Positions 1-10,138 of a stretch of DNA of 64,000 bases are shown piece by piece. The notes under the pieces are model-generated. The model was not told the DNA's origin. It did not search any database and saw only the letters and a program-made list of their open reading frames with translations. Position 1 is the first letter of the stretch, and each line of letters begins with the position of its first letter. The stretch comes from Diplolepis rosae (Eukaryota > Arthropoda > Insecta > Hymenoptera > Diplolepididae), in contig JAPYXD010000704.1 in the NCBI GenBank assembly GCA_030998225.1, positions 10,726,001 to 10,790,000 of the forward strand, given 5' to 3'. Both the position numbers and the translations under genes were made by a program.

Positions 1-330
1 ACATGAGAAAATTTACACAAAACTATACAGAAAAATTTTTTTATCCGTCGTACACCGAAAGTTAGCTTTGTTGGTGTCGTTTTGCGTGCAGACAGTTGAT
101 TTTCCCGAACTTGTGCGGTAAAATTTTAAGTGTGCGGAAAATTAAAACTTACTTACAATTTTACCACACTAGTGCGGGAAAATCAACTTTCCGCACGCAA
201 AAAAACACCGACTCGGCTAACTTTCGGTATACAGCAAACAAAAAATTTCCATTATTCAGCGTACTGTACGTCCAATTGAATTTTTTTACGTTAATTATTT
301 CTAAACTTCAATAACCAGAGCATCAAAATT
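1..330. repeat. Partial foldback repeat, related to 9,340-9,600
   Basis: An imperfect inverted repeat. The left arm around 60-95 (GAAAGTTAGC, GGTGTCGTTTTGCGTGC) is answered by the complementary right arm around 195-232 (CGCACGCAAA, GCTAACTTTCGG). The same sequence recurs at about 9,340-9,560 as the centre of the larger palindromic element there. It is cut by the window start, so its left limit is unknown. The short ORF at 96-314 is a by-product of the AT-rich repeat and has no recognisable domain. Confidence 0.6.
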
Positions 331-336
331 TTTTTC

Positions 337-770
337 TTAAGGTAGTTCGATCACAAAAATTAGACCTCAGGCAAAAATAGATAATTTTGCTTTCAAGAAT
401 AGCAATATTATTATTGAAGGGCTAATTTGAAACACAAAAAAATAATGTTATTAATAAATTTTATTTTTGCCCAAACTTATTTTCTTATCGCTTCGAGCCA
501 AATTTATAAAAATGATGCGATTCTAATAAATCACGGTTCATTTTTTTAGGAAAAAGATTCTCTACAATTTGATCGTTTCCAATTTTTGAAAATGAATTCT
601 TTAATGCCTGAAATTATAAAAAAACAATTTTTCAAAATACAACTTTTATAAACAAATTGCTGTATTTGATAATAATTAATTCAATTTCAAAAATAGGAAA
701 CGGTCACGTTGTAGAGAATCTATTTCTCTTTCAAATTAGCCCTTCAATACTAATATTGCATTCTATATAA
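337..770. repeat. Foldback element copy, TTAAGGTAGTTCG family
   Basis: Begins with TTAAGGTAGTTCG and is collinear with the better preserved copy at 40,053-40,829: shared blocks include TTAGACCTCAGGCAAAAATAG and AATAAATCACGGTTCATTT. The right arm is partial (TTTCAAATTAGCCCTTCAAT near 735-755), so the terminal inverted repeat is incomplete on that side. No coding capacity. Non-autonomous foldback or MITE; superfamily not assignable. Confidence 0.65.
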
Positions 771-1117
771 CTAATATAACATTCTCGGAAGTAATGTGAA
801 AAAATATAAAAAACCGTGAGAAAATTACCATAAATTTGTACAGAAAACATCGATAAATTACCTAAAGCATGTACCCTTCTGAGTTGTTATTTCTGGACCC
901 TAATGCCAATTATTAATAACAACATCGTATGAAATTTAATATTTAAACAATCTAAGACCGTGGAATCTTACAAAATTGTTTAGAAAATAAAATGAGCAAT
1001 CACCCCTCAAAATCCGATCATTTTTAAACAGTAAACTTGGAAAAAACTGCATATGTCAACAAACTGCCGCCATGGAAAGTCAAAGTGATGGAACACTAGG
1101 CACATATTTTTGCCACA
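771..1117. other. Unassigned AT-rich sequence
   Basis: No ORF, RNA gene or repeat recognised. A short GCCGCCATGG stretch near 1,065-1,075 resembles a start-codon context but no reading frame follows it. Confidence 0.4.
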
Positions 1118-1250
1118 CGGAGAAAAATAGTTGAAGTAATTTTACTCAACTCTGTCGATTAAACTTGAGACATAAGGACATTTGAACATCTATTAAATCC
1201 TAGTCTTGTAAAATGAATTTGATATATACCTAATTCACCCAAATTGAATA
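1118..1250. repeat. MITE end with CACGGAGAAAAATAGTTGAA terminus
   Basis: The sequence from 1,119 (CACGGAGAAAAATAGTTGAA, then GTAATTTTACTCAAC) is the reverse complement of the end of the repeat finishing at 6,778 (ACTTCAACTATTTTTCTCCGTG). Both contain the motif for 'cttatgtcc' near the end. The opposite terminus of this copy is not evident. Probably one end of a non-autonomous DNA transposon. Confidence 0.5.
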
Positions 1251-1744
1251 ACAATAAGCGTTACATAGGGAATAGTAAGGAGTTGAGTAAAACGTTATCG
1301 ACGACAGGGCACCAACATGCGTCAGTGGGTTAACATCAAATGTATAAGTATATCACCGACGCTTGAGATGCTTCAAACCGTAGTTGGGTAAAATGAGCAT
1401 CGGGCGTATTATTTGAACTGGCAATGGTATGCTTCTCTAAAATAAAAAAAAATTCTTACCTCGAGCCTGCCAATAGACATCCGGTACATACATAAACAAC
1501 TTATAAATGCATTCACACCATTCAGACGTAGCCAATCACATTTCAAATTACAAATACATTTAAACTTATAACCTTACATATATAAACCTAATAACTACAC
1601 TTATATATAGTACGATACGCTTTCGTCGAATCACGCACACGCTCGCTTACAATGCTGAGATATAAAATTTGGAACTTTCTTATATAGTGACTGCATGAGT
1701 TATTCAGAGCTTGTGAGAGTAAGTGCTGTCAATAAAATTTTTTA
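1251..1744. other. Low-copy sequence with a possible minus-strand splice donor
   Basis: Not obviously shared with the rest of the window. On the minus strand, GGCTCGAG is followed by GTAAGAATTT (about 1,448-1,465), a consensus-like 5' splice site, and a TATATATAAG-like stretch lies upstream on that strand at about 1,598-1,612. This could be a non-coding first exon of a minus-strand gene, but no ORF supports it and AT-rich DNA produces TATA by chance. Confidence 0.25.
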
Positions 1745-3115
1745 GCCTTACTCAAGTAAAAAAATGTGCCCGCGAAGCGGGCAGATTCTCATCGCGCGCT
1801 TCGCGCGCAGCTCGCTTCGCTCGAAAGTTTGAGCGCGCCTAGGGCGCGCGATTCGATCATCGCGCTTCGCGCTCCGTAATACTCGATCGTCGCGCTGCGC
1901 GCTCGGTCTTGTGCTCTTCGCATACATTTAAGTTTATTTCTTATATTTTGATACTGAAGCTCAAACCAATTTTATAATAATATTACAGATGATGTGAATT
2001 ACACGTTTTCTCAAAGTCACTGAATTTCTTTTTGAATTTAAGTGAAACAGGAAATTCAATTTACTTAAAGCTCTATCGGCCTTAAGGAACACATTCTCAT
2101 CATGACACTCGCGCTTCGCTCTCGATTTTCTGTATACATTTCAGTATAACTTTTTAATAAATTACATGATTAAAAGATTTTACTTTCTTCCACATATCTA
2201 AAAAGGAAAAACAATCGTAGACTTTATTTAAGGAAACGATTTTGCAGAACAACGCTTATTTCGTATCTCACATATTTTGGTGAAAAAAATCGAATTTTTT
2301 CAATATTAAAAATCAAAACATAAAATATACATCCTGTCCCGAAATTTCTTTATCAGAATTTGTAGACCTCATTTCGGCAAACAATTTTCCATTTAAACGT
2401 TTTTTTTGTATTTCACATATTTTGTCTAAAAAGTGGAATTTTTTCATTTTTATCGTATTTTTTGGAATTGAAACGAAAAATATATGTTTTTTCAGAAACT
2501 GCGCCAGACAAAATTTGTAGATCTTTTTGAAACGAACAACTTTGTATTCTTACGTTTTTTTGGTATTTCCAATATTTTTGTTAAAAAATTGAATTTTGGA
2601 TTTTCAATAGTTTTTTTTTTAATTAAAAAGAAAAATATGCATCTTATGGAAAAATGTTATAATTCAAATTTGTAGGTCTTTATGTATTCAATAATATTGT
2701 ATCGTAACGTTTTTTCGTATCTCGTATAATTTAACTGGAAAATGGAATTTTGATATTGACTTTTTTCGAATTTGAATATGCTGTAACATTTCTAATTTTG
2801 ATTTAATCAAAAAATGTTATAAGGATAATTTTTAGAGATTTATGAGCACTATCAAAAACCAGGATTGGAATTTTTGATTTTTTCAAAAAATTATTTTCTA
2901 AAACACAAAAGTAGTGCTCCATCCCTCAATTTTGATTGGATGTGGCTGGTTAACGAACTTGTCCTTACTTTTTCGGCTCCGATAAAGTGTACCAAAGCTC
3001 AATTCAATCTGATAATTCTATCGAGAGTTATGCCGCACACGACCTACTACAGACAGACAGACAGACAGACAGACACTTTCGTAAAAACCATTTTTTCTGA
3101 CTCAGGGGGAATGTA
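1745..3115 (+). repeat. 1.3-kb interspersed repeat with GC-rich hairpins and (ACAG)n tail, copy 1
   Basis: Collinear, in the same orientation, with 60,345-61,668 over almost its whole length. It starts with a cluster of GC-rich hairpins, for example GCCCGCGAAGCGGGC (1,771-1,785) and CGCGCGCTTCGCGCGC (1,794-1,809), in an AT-rich surround. The middle is AT-rich with repeated 'cgtattt..cacatatttt' phrases, and the end is an (ACAG)n run at 3,049-3,075 followed by CACTTTCGTAAAAACC and GACTCAGGGGG. No meaningful ORF. It lacks obvious terminal inverted repeats, so a SINE/LINE 3' tail, a Helitron-like or an unclassified element are all possible. Confidence 0.75.
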
Positions 3116-4339
3116 AAAAATAAAAGTTTTGCTACATTGTGCCACATTGTGTCAGAAAAGATTTTTCGGAAAAATAAAAACTAGAGCTAAAATATCCAAA
3201 AAGCGATTTTTTTACTAACGCCACCATTTTGGTTTTTCGAGATAAAAAAGTTGTGCCAGGTAGCCCTTAACATGTGAAAGAACGTGCCGTAAACGAAATT
3301 TCGATATCACAAACCGTTTTTGAGAAAAATAAAATTTTGAAAAATATAAATTTCGAAAATGTAAATTTCGAAAAAATAAATGTTGTGCAGAGTTGTGATA
3401 GGCGAGCACAATAAATGTCTCGCTGAACGATTTTGTCTCGGATGTTTATTTTCCAAAATAGGTTCATTTTTATGAACTTGGGGATTTGTTTGGACATATA
3501 ATTTTCAAATATGTGAATTTCGGAAAAGTGAAAGTTGCACTTTCATGAACTTATAAATTAGTTTAAATACTAAATTTTTGAAAATTTTTAGAGATATTTG
3601 GTGATATTTATTTCCCAAATAAGTTTACAGGGTTCGCCATTGTTCAGTTTTTGTTATAAATTATTTTTGAGCTTTGTTCCCAGAATTTAAATCGAAATTG
3701 AACTTTGACGTTATTTTTTATATATTCAAACATCGGTTTTCATTTAGTATCAGCATGTACCCTTCAAACCTGTAAAAAAATTGATCCGACCTAATCCGAT
3801 TTAATCCGAGGCAACTAACCGAATGAATCCGAAACCAAGTTTTCAATCCGTATTAATCCGAGCATGGATATAAATATCGGAATGAATCGGAATATTTCTG
3901 ATTGGCTCGAAATGAATTCCTATCCGATACTTTCGCCAGGGAAAAAGACATTATGCATTTTCGCCCAAAAGGACACTGTGCTTCAAGAGCTAAGTAAAGT
4001 TGACAGCACTATAACATCAAATCATAATGTCTCTCATTTTATATAATAAATGGCTCATTTTATGGCCTATTGCCGAATTTTCGGTTTATCACTTTTTTAG
4101 AAACAAGTATGGTGTTTGTTACTTCAAGCCAGCAGTGCCACTCGAGGAAACGAACCAAAAATGTTCACTTCAAATTACACCATTTACAGAATTTCAGGCT
4201 CATTTACGGTTCGAAATAATCCTTTGAAACATTGTCTTACATTCAAAATTAAAAAAGGGTAGTTAAGGGCAAAGGGCCAGAACGTTAATTATTTTTGCTA
4301 CTTCATTCATAGACGAATATACGAAATAAACGAAAAAGA
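3116..4339. other. Unassigned AT-rich sequence
   Basis: No gene recognised; the short ORFs are AT-rich and without domains. Around 3,780-3,860 there is a loose run of the heptamer AATCCGA (six or so occurrences), possibly the remnant of a simple repeat. Nothing else stands out. Confidence 0.4.
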
Positions 4340-5830
4340 TAGATCAAGATACAACTTTAAAGTGTCATAGCTTTTTGGATTTTGATCTGAGAGAAAAATG
4401 TTCTAGGGCTTTTTTGTAGAACTATTCCGGGGGGGGACAGAACTCTGACCAGAACTCTTGGAACTTTTCAACATTTGGTTTTCAAAATTTTTCGGTAACT
4501 TTGAAGTCCCACAGCTTTTTGGATTTTGATCTGAGAGAAAAATGTTATGGGGTTTTTTTGTAGAACTATTCGGGGGGGGGGGGGGGCAGAACTCTGACCA
4601 GAACTCTTGAAACTTTTCAAAATTTGGTTTTCAAAATTTTTTGGTAACTTTGAAGTCCCACAACTTTTTGGATTTTGATCTGAGAGAAAAATGTTGTGGG
4701 GCTTTTTTGTAGAACTATTCCGGGGGGGAACAGAACTCTGACCAGAACTCTTGGAACTTTTCAAAAATTGACTTTCAAAATTTTTTGGTAACTTTGAAGT
4801 GTCATAGCTTTTTGGATTTCGATTTGAGAAAAAAATGTTATAGGGCTTTTTTGTAGAACTATTCCGGGGGTGACCAGAACTCTGACCAGAACTCTTGGAA
4901 CTTTTCAACATTTGGTTTTCAAAATTTTTCGGTAACTTTGAAGTCCCACAGCTTTTTGGATTTTGATCTGAGAGAAAAATGTTATGGGGTTTTTTTGTAG
5001 AACTATTCCGGGGGGGGGGGGAGGGGCAGAACTCTGACCAGAACTCTTGGAACTTTTCAACATTTGGTTTTCAAAATTTTTCGGTAACTTTGAAGTCCCA
5101 CAGCTTTTTGGATTTTGATCTGAGAGAAAAATGTTATGGGGTTTTTTTGTAGAACTATTCCGGGGGGGGGGGGGAGGGGCAGAACTCTGACCAGAACTCT
5201 TGAAACTTTTCAAAATTTGGTTTTCAAAATTTTTTGGTAACTTTGAAGTCCCACAACTTTTTGGATTTTGATCTGAGAGAAAAATGTTGTGGGGCTTTTT
5301 TGTAGAACTATTCCGGGGGGGAACAGAACTCTGACCAGAACTCTTGGAACTTTTCAAAAATTGACTTTCAAAATTTTTTGGTAACTTTGAAGTGTCATAG
5401 CTTTTTGGATTTCGATTTGAGAAAAAAATGTTATAGGGCTTTTTTGTAGAACTATTCCGGGGGTGACCAGAACTCTGACCAGAACTCTTGGAACTTTTCA
5501 AAAATTGACTTTCAAAATTTTTTGGTAACTTTGAAGTGTCATAGCTTTTTGGATTTCGATTTGAGAAAAAAATGTTATAGGGCTTTTTTGTAGAACTATT
5601 CCGGGGGTGACCAGAACTCTGACCAGAACTCTTGGAACTTTTCAAAAATTGATTTTCAAAATTTTTTGGTAACTTTGAAGTGTCATAGCTTTTTGGATTT
5701 CGATTTGAGAGAAAAATGTTATAGGGCTTTTTTGTAGAACTATTCCGGGGGGACCAGAACTCTGACCAGAACTCTTGGAACTTTTCAAAAATTGATTTTC
5801 AAAATTTTGGGTCAACTTTGAAGTCCCACA
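4340..5830. repeat. 144-bp minisatellite with variable poly-G tracts
   Basis: About ten tandem units. The anchor GTAGAACTATTC recurs at 4,416, 4,560, 4,709, 4,853, 4,997, 5,149, 5,302, 5,446, 5,590 and 5,734, i.e. a spacing of 144 bp with excesses of 5-9 bp that come from expansion of a G run (7 to about 14 G). Two variants, with CCCACAACTTTTTGG or GTCATAGCTTTTTGG, occur in a non-random order, suggesting block duplication. Because 144 is a multiple of three, the minus strand shows long repetitive ORFs (4,468-4,911, 4,905-5,645, 5,642-5,854) with a Ser/Lys-rich 48-residue period; I regard these as a consequence of the period rather than a gene, since each poly-G length change shifts the frame. 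Confidence 0.9.
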
Positions 5831-6230
5831 ACTTTTTGGAATAAAAATTTTCAAAATTTGAGTTACACAGAATTCTAGAACTCTTGGAGTACTACAGAAA
5901 TATATCGATAAAAAGTGAATATGTAAAAAGTGGGGGGCTGGAATTTTTTTTTTGAAAGTTCACTGTGCCCGGAAATTCACGGAACTATTGTCGAAAAGCG
6001 TCAGGAACTCTAGAACTATGTTAAATCTTCCCAGAACTCTGAAAAAAATTGAAATTTTTCGAAAGTGGGGGGGAGTGTGAACTTAGCCCCCCATTTTGAA
6101 AATCTGATTTTTGAGGCATGTAAACCCCGGAACTATTCTTAAAAACTATCAGGAACTCTAGAACTATACTAAAGGAGCTCAGAACTCTAAAAAAAAGTTG
6201 TTTTTTTAATAGTGTGGGTACAGCTTCACA
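5831..6230. repeat. Degenerate flank of the 144-bp minisatellite
   Basis: Contains diverged fragments of the same unit: AGGAACTCTAGAACTAT at about 6,002 and 6,150, CCAGAACTCTG near 6,035, and short G runs. No regular period remains. It reads as older, decayed units at the array edge. Confidence 0.5.
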
Positions 6231-6460
6231 GGCATGGATTTTACATTTGCGAATTCCAAATTATTATTCTGCCTGAGTAATTTATGTGATATTTCATATT
6301 TTATGTAATACACTTATCGACTTTTTTTTGTTTAAATTTTCATAATATCAATTTAATTTTAAGAATTTAAGTTTTTGAAATTAAAAATTTGTTATGTGTG
6401 CCCAAGGCGCAGATTACTTTCATTCGTTCCTGCGTGAATAGATGTAGCTGTTTGAATAAA
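6231..6460. other. Unassigned AT-rich spacer
   Basis: Nothing recognised. Confidence 0.3.
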
Positions 6461-6778
6461 TCTTGGGATTCGCGGTTTACTCAACTCTCGATTGAAGCGT
6501 AGAGTAGAATGAATGGAAAGCTCTACTATTTTGGTGATTCAATAAAAGACTGGTTTTTTATAATTATACTACGAGTAATAATATATACATTTAAAAAATT
6601 TTAATGCACGCTTTCATACTTCACCCTACACTTCTGAATTTTACTCAACTTTGATTCATTTTCGAACATTTAATATATCACAAATAAATACAGTGATACT
6701 AAATAACTTCTAACTTGTCCTTATGTCCCAAATTTGATCGGAAGTTGAGTAAAATTACTTCAACTATTTTTCTCCGTG
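6461..6778. repeat. MITE-like repeat ending in a CTCCGTG terminus
   Basis: The right end (AAGTTGAGTAAAATTACTTC followed by AACTATTTTTCTCCGTG) is the inverse of the element end at 1,119. An internal GGTTTACTCAACTCTCG and TTTTACTCAACTTTG echo the terminal sequence. A CACGGAGAAAAATGG-type end is also seen at 59,605, so this terminus is used by several copies in the window. Confidence 0.5.
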
Positions 6779-7315
6779 CAATTATCTTGCGAGATCTCCT
6801 ATTATTGGAAGGAATATTTTTAATGCGCTTCGGAGAATTTTAATTCTGTCCACGTTAGAATGGGGTGGAAGTGAATTCGTGCAAGAAGGCAAACACGTGA
6901 GCATATTAGGATCTTCCAGTCCATTCTTACGAGTACAAACATGAATCGAATCTCGGTGGTCCATAGCATGAACAATGAAAATATCCCTAGTGTATTTTCA
7001 AGGGGATTTCGAGCTGGCTCTCCGCACATTTGAATTAATCGTGATGCCTATAGGGAGTAGAGCTACTATACAGAGGAAAAGGACCTCACGAGGGAAGAAA
7101 ATATGAAGGAAGAGAGACAGCTATCAAATCGCCTGGATCAGATTCGTGATACTCGTAGAAAATAACATGCCTCAGGCAATTGGACCAAACTTCACCTCGG
7201 ATCAATGAATATGATGGGCACTATTTATATTTTGAGCCTGATGATGAAAAACATCAATTTGTCATCAACAATGGCTTTATTTTTTTTTATCTGTACACTT
7301 TTGAATTCATTCGAT
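6779..7315. other. Unassigned sequence, partly possible mariner 3' remnant
   Basis: 6,782-7,030 is less AT-biased and not repeated in the window; the two overlapping minus-strand ORFs (60 and 69 aa) have no recognisable domain. 7,170-7,315 lies directly downstream (minus strand) of the mariner relic and may be its decayed catalytic region, but I could not recognise the D,D-D motif. Confidence 0.3.
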
Positions 7316-8265
7316 CATTTCTTAATCATTTGTTTGCACCAATCGACTCTTGCATTTTTTTGAGCTTTTGCCTATTTCTGTTAAATCCAATGAGAACAAA
7401 TCTTTTCCACGGCTAAATGTTCATGCAATATTTTGCATACGGGTCATTCCATGCGTAATTTGCGCACAACATTTTTAAAAAAAAAGAATTTGTTTTGTCG
7501 CGTTCTATGCTCAAAAATAATCGACATGTATTTTTTTTTCAATATGATATTTGAAAATTTCGAGAAATCAATCCTCAAAATTTTGAAATCGCAAAATTTG
7601 GTTTTTTCAATAAGATACAGTAAAAAAAGTTTTCGAATTAAAAAATGGTTGTCATACTGAAAAATTTTCTTATAATAACAAAATAGTGAAGTTTTAGAAA
7701 CAATTATATTTTTTTTTAAATTTGAAACATTTTTTTTTCGTTTCAATTTTTTATATCGAAAACTTTTTTTACTGTATTTTATTAAAAACATCAATTTTTG
7801 CGATTTCAAAATTTTGAGGATTCATTTTTTGCAATTTTCAAATATCATATTGAAAAAAAATACGTGTCGATTATTTTCGAACATAGAACGCGACAAAACA
7901 TATTTTTTTCGAAATAAAAATTTTATGGTGTAAATTACGCATGGAATGACCCATACGCTTGTGGAACTAATCCCTAAAGTCCCCTCAATCCTACAGTATG
8001 TCACATGACGATCTTGCACTATCAGTTTTTGTACAGCATTAACGTTTTCTGACCCAATAACTGATTTTGGACGATTTTTATGAAATTCGTCGGTGAGTGA
8101 ATGGCGGCCACGATTAAACTCGTTATATCAGCGTTTCACATTGGCATAGGATGGGGCTTCATCGCCAAAAGTGGAAATAAGTTGATCGATGTATTCTTGT
8201 CTTGATAATTTACGTCGAAAGTCGTAATAAATCATCGCACGAAAATTTCCACGAGTTAATTCCAT
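7316..8265 (-). pseudogene. mariner-family transposase relic, split by a foldback element
   Basis: On the minus strand from ATG at 8,265 the frame reads a mariner-type transposase N terminus: MELTRGNFRAMIYYDFRRKL, then QEYIDQLISTFGDEAPSYAN, an in-frame TGA replacing an expected Trp after VKR, then YNEFNRGRHSLTDEF and QKLIVQDRHVTYCRIEGTLG. This is the bipartite helix-turn-helix DNA-binding part. At 7,953 the frame is interrupted by the foldback element 7,441-7,952 and resumes on its far side as ILHEHLAVEKICSHWI, two stops, then AQKNARVDWCKQM, ending near 7,316. Ignoring the inserted element and one 4-bp duplicate, the two halves are in the same frame. Stops at the Trp site and after SHWI and the lack of a recognisable DDD catalytic core mark it as dead. 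Family assignment is from recognised motifs; no alignment was run. Confidence 0.85.
7441..7952. mobile_element. Foldback/MITE with GGGTCATTCCATGCGTAATT ends
   Basis: The left end GGGTCATTCCATGCGTAATT at 7,441 is matched by the inverse AATTACGCATGGAATGACCC ending at 7,952, and the arms continue to pair inward for about 200 bp (for example CAATATGATATTTGAAAATT against its complement near 7,830). The flanks are ATAC (7,437-7,440) and ATAC (7,953-7,956), a candidate 4-bp target duplication, and the host sequence is the mariner relic. ORFs inside are low-complexity. The same termini bound a larger element at 41,191-42,612. Confidence 0.8.
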
Positions 8266-8325
8266 TTTTTTGCTGAGACACAATTTTCAAGTCACTGTAA
8301 ACAACACAAATAACGCTCAAATGAC

Positions 8326-8439
8326 CAGTGTTAGGTAATAACTCGTTAAAAGTAGCGAAATTACTTTAAAAGTTACTTTTTTTGTAAAGTAACGCAAATG
8401 TAACGAGTTACTTTTTATAGAGGGACTTACCCAACACTG
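8326..8439. mobile_element. 114-bp hAT-type MITE with 8-bp target duplication
   Basis: Ends CAGTGTTAGGTAA and TTACCCAACACTG form near-perfect terminal inverted repeats. The element is flanked by the direct 8-bp duplication CAAATGAC at 8,318-8,325 and 8,440-8,447. The 8-bp duplication plus CAGTGTT termini are typical of hAT transposons. Inner arms (AACTCGTTAAAAGTA / TAACGAGTTACTTTTTA) also pair. It sits just upstream of the mariner relic's start codon. Confidence 0.85.
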
Positions 8440-8447
8440 CAAATGAC

Positions 8448-9150
8448 AAAACGTTCTAAAGGTGATTATGGCCAAAAATGTCAAACTTTCTAGTGCACAT
8501 GTCAGATTGCACCTAAGAATACTCAGTGTTGCCAAGGCTCAAAATATAAATAGTGCCTCTCGTACAAAAATACAGAAATTTGGTGAAGAAAAGTTAACTT
8601 GGAAATAGAAAACATTAGAGAAATGTTATAAGTGTTGGTATTTGTTACGTTTGGGGTGAATCTCATTTTGTATTGTTTTTCCACTGGGACGTTATAATGT
8701 GACTAGCGCGTCGCTTGTGCTACTAATTTTCTTCTTTTTGAGTCGTCTCAAAATTCTCGTGAAACTTTTCCGTTGACGTTGCTGACGACGCGGAATGGTA
8801 GTTTTCTAGGGTGGAATTGTGATAGGTGTGTCTCTCAATCGATCTTCCGGGTTTCCGGTAGCGCAGATCTACCACCTCTGCCTCAAATTTATTTCCCGAT
8901 GACCTCGTTACGTGGATTCGTGGCTCCTACCCTCGTTTCCGCGTGACTGTTGAGCCGTTTCTAAACCCATTTCCTCTTTCATCCCTGATTTCCTCGAGAA
9001 CTGTAGTCAGGATGCACGATTGCGCTCAATGAAGCATATATGCTTCTCAATTATTATTCAAGATATGATAATAGTCAATGAAATGCAAGTATAAAAACTT
9101 ATTTCCACCAAAGTGAAGAAGTTATTAGAAAATTACGTATTTCTTATATT
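8448..9150. other. Low-copy region, GC-richer at 8,690-9,030
   Basis: 8,448-8,540 probably includes the remaining upstream part of the mariner element. From about 8,690 to 9,030 the base composition rises (for example GACGTTGCTGACGACGCGGAA, CTTCCGGGTTTCCGGTAGCG) and nothing matches elsewhere in the window. No ORF of substance on either strand. It could be host unique sequence or an unrecognised element. Confidence 0.3.
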
Positions 9151-9205
9151 TGCAATGTTGGCTGATTGGTTTAGGGTCCATAAGTGAATTAAACAGTAGT
9201 TTAAA

Positions 9206-9243
9206 TCAAATGTTTCGACTCTGATTGGAATCCTCGTCAGTGA
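9206..9243 (-). ncRNA. Decayed hammerhead-ribozyme-like motif (left arm)
   Basis: On the minus strand: TCA, core box CTGACGA, an extra G, a stem II region (GATTC..GAGTC, one mispair), then GAAACATT and TGA closing a short stem I. The GAAAC box is followed by ATT instead of GTT/GTC, weakening the two-base-pair stem III, so activity is doubtful. Confidence 0.5.
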
Positions 9244-9671
9244 CCTTTATTTCTAAAATATGAAAAAAAGTAACTAGTAAATATTGCACAAATGAGTCCT
9301 ATTTTTGAGTACGACTTGGGTATCGTGAAAAATAAAAACATCAGAAAATTTACATAAAATTATACAGAAAAACATTTTTTGTCCGCCGTACAGCGAAAGT
9401 TAGCCTTGTCGGTGTCGTTTTGCGTGCGGAAAGTTGATTTCTCCGCACTAGTGTGGCTTACAATTTTACCGCAATAGTGCGGGAAAATCAAGTTTCGGCA
9501 CGCCAAACGACACGGACTCCGCTTACTTTCGGTATACAGCGAACAAAAATTATCGTTCGTATTTACATTTTCTCATGTTTTTATTTTTTCACAATACTAA
9601 AGTCGTACTCAAAAATAGGACTCATATGTGCAATATTTACTAGTTAATTTTTTTCACATTTTAGAAATAAA

Positions 9672-9713
9672 GATCACTAATGAGGACTCCAATCAGAGTC
9701 GAAACGTTTGATT
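9672..9713 (+). ncRNA. Decayed hammerhead-ribozyme-like motif (right arm)
   Basis: Plus strand: ATCA, CTAATGA (expected CTGANGA; the invariant G is A here), extra G, perfect stem II GACTC-CAATCA-GAGTC, then GAAACGTT and TGAT, which pairs with ATCA as stem I. All elements are in the right order, but the core G-to-A change should abolish cleavage. Confidence 0.55.
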
Positions 9714-9859
9714 AAAACTACTTTTTTTTCATTTATGCACCCTAAAGCCAATTAGCCAACTTTGCGAATATTGTTATTGAGGGTTAATAAAATTCCTGTT
9801 TTACAAATATTTTTAATATTTAATTTGAAATTTTTTTATATACTTATTTAGAGTTATAT

Positions 9860-10070
9860 AGAGTAATTGTCATCAACTTTTCTAGTTTTATTTTCTGTGG
9901 AAAATTATTTTTGCAAAATTTCTATTAAAACTAATCAGAAAGGCTTTCTTATTGTATTCCATGATATTTCCCAAATTTTCAGGAAGATATTTATTTCACA
10001 AAAAATTTATCCTACAGGAATAAATTCACGATTATATTTTGTCACGTGATTAGGTTAGTCCATGGTTTTT
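9860..10070. repeat. Fragment of the TAAGGTCATGG MITE family
   Basis: The right end (TTTTGTCACGTGATTAGG then TTAGTCCATGG, ending about 10,060) and the body (TTCCCAAATTTTCAGGAAGA) match in diverged form the complete copies at 10,662-10,995 and 51,458-51,810. The left end is not recognisable. Confidence 0.5.
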
Positions 10071-10079
10071 AGTTAGTTC

Positions 10080-10138
10080 GATAACGTAGCTTGGCAATGA
10101 TTACTGGAATTTAGTAATTATTGCTAAGCTACGTCAGA
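10080..10138. repeat. Short perfect-arm inverted repeat
   Basis: ACGTAGCTTGGCAATGATTA at 10,085 is answered by TAATTATTGCTAAGCTACGT ending at 10,134, with a loop of about 10 nt. It could be a tiny MITE; no target duplication is clear. Confidence 0.5.

Larger units (their letters stand above)
9160..9790. mobile_element. Palindromic element with hammerhead-like motifs in both arms
   Basis: Left arm 9,170-9,460 and right arm 9,480-9,785 are long inverted repeats: GGCTGATTGGTTTAGGGTCC on the left answers ACCCTAAAGCCAATTAGCC on the right, and the inner parts pair through AGTCCTATTTTTGAGTACGA against TCGTACTCAAAAATAGGACT. Near each end lies a hammerhead-type core (see the separate entries). The centre (GTGTCGTTTTGCGTGCGGAAAG and its complement) is also present at 1-330. 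No ORF. The order 'hammerhead - about 40 nt - CCCTAAAGCCAAT' is the same as in the PLE pseudo-LTRs below, so this may be a PLE-derived non-autonomous element. Confidence 0.7.

Noticed and set aside
4468..5854. Repetitive Ser/Lys-rich protein on the minus strand
   Set aside because: The open frame follows from a 144-bp unit divisible by three and is broken wherever the poly-G run changes length; no start context or other gene signals.
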